From Bacteroidota bacterium (lineage in GTDB: Bacteria; Bacteroidota; Ignavibacteria; Ignavibacteriales; Ignavibacteriaceae), in contig JAIUOE010000004.1 of NCBI GenBank assembly GCA_020161395.1, forward strand, positions 310,001-374,000: DNA of 64,000 nt. Reading direction: 5' to 3'. Positions within the stretch are counted from its first letter, which is position 1, and every line of letters starts with the position of its first letter. The notes beneath the pieces were generated by a model. The model saw only the letters and a list, made by a program, of their open reading frames with translations. It did not search any database and was not told where the DNA came from. The translations under genes were made by a program, and so were the position numbers. Positions 63,394-64,000 of this stretch are shown piece by piece.

Positions 63394-64000
63394 ATGGAAA
63401 TGCACCTTAATCAGGAGTTTTACAATGTTGAGGACGGAATTGTATCCGTTCTTAATGGTTCCGAAAAAGCTTTATACGACAATAAAGCACGACTTTATGA
63501 AAAACTGGTCAGTTCGGAATTTTACAACAAATTTATGTGGGGAACCACTGTTCAGGATTATGCAGGCTTTGCTACTTTGGCATACAATTCTGCTAACGGG
63601 AAAATTCTTGATATCGGATGTGGCGGTTTGGTTCAAACCCATAAAATCTATGCAAGAAACCGGCATGAAGTGGTACTTCTCGATAACTCCATTGAGATGC
63701 TAAAGATCGGAAAAGAAAGACTGATGGAACAATCAATCCCCTTCCCCGGCAAGATTACTCTCCTCCACGCGGATGCCATAAAACTTCCATTTGATGACAA
63801 TCATTTCGAATCTGTCGTAAGTTTTGGTATGCTTCACATGTTCGACAACAAAACCGAATTTATTAACGAGGGTCTGAGGGTTCTGGCTGATGGTGGTGAG
63901 TTCTACTTTTCCTGCCTTACCACAGATCGCAAACGGGGTGGCAGGTATCTTCGATTTCTATATAAACGGGGTGAGGTCGGCACACCAATCGCAATGACCG
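63394..64000 (+). CDS. Class I SAM-dependent methyltransferase (partial)
   Basis: The frame opens at 63394 after GGAGAGAG and runs off the right edge, showing about 202 residues. SAM-binding motif I is GKILDIGCGG (near residue 70), followed by an acidic end VVLLDNSIEML, then HADAIKLPFDDNHFESVVSFGMLHMF and LRVLADGGEFYFSCL, the classic type 11 methyltransferase pattern. The substrate cannot be told. It starts 114 bases after the nanE-like gene. Confidence 0.88.
   Translation, partial: MEMHLNQEFYNVEDGIVSVLNGSEKALYDNKARLYEKLVSSEFYNKFMWGTTVQDYAGFATLAYNSANGKILDIGCGGLVQTHKIYARNRHEVVLLDNSIEMLKIGKERLMEQSIPFPGKITLLHADAIKLPFDDNHFESVVSFGMLHMFDNKTEFINEGLRVLADGGEFYFSCLTTDRKRGGRYLRFLYKRGEVGTPIAMT

Overview
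The window looks like ordinary chromosome from a free-living, Gram-negative bacterium of the Bacteroidota/Ignavibacteria side of the tree. Three things support this. Two secreted proteins end in a type IX secretion sorting domain with the NYPNPFNPxT motif seen in Ignavibacteria and relatives. Several start regions carry a TAnnTTTG box, the Bacteroidota-type -7 element. Outer-membrane export genes (TolC-type channels, RND pumps) are present. The assignment is by inference only; there is no rRNA in the window. I see no insertion sequence, prophage, integrase or CRISPR array. No stretch of more than about 300 bases lacks a gene or RNA.

Layout. 1-4764 (minus): a 2-oxoacid dehydrogenase operon, lpd, lipB, a fused E1 alpha/beta and a double-lipoyl E2 cut by the window edge. 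4856-13268 (minus): a long housekeeping run from purC through pgsA, pgpA, cinA, thpR, recA, recX and a flavin reductase to acetoacetyl-CoA synthetase, with an intrinsic terminator between recA and recX. 13407-16390: a secreted Asp-box protein, tRNA-Phe, tRNA-Leu and a SugE-type exporter. 16582-22740 (plus): TetR regulator, TolC, adaptor and RND pump; it faces a CzcCBA-like metal pump (22786-28352, minus) across a shared terminator. 28502-30744: PiT phosphate permease and a UPF0316 protein.

30803-36105 holds the most interesting locus: YbjN-like protein, PspA, DUF4178 protein, lipoprotein, DUF350 membrane protein and a membrane-anchored spermidine synthase on the minus strand, with SAM decarboxylase (speD) divergent. 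It pairs an envelope-stress scaffold with both dedicated steps of spermidine synthesis. Next come a fructosamine-kinase/LMW-phosphatase pair (likely protein deglycation), asnS, an AI-2E-type permease, tpx, a beta-helix secreted protein and CIRCE-controlled groESL.

45263-49270 encodes a protein with TPRs and three CbxX-type AAA+ modules. Then follow a queuosine-precursor transporter, an unknown Cys-rich protein, a PspC/LiaF-like pair, two tRNA-Ser genes, a MATE pump, several small accessory genes, an SbtA-type transporter, murB, and a three-gene operon (carboxylate-type transporter, stand-alone HyuA-like protein, divergent NanE-like epimerase) that may be an uncharacterised catabolic route. 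A methyltransferase runs off the right edge.

Several starts were moved from the longest open frame because of ribosome-binding sites, signal peptides or promoter/terminator elements; each case is noted in its entry.
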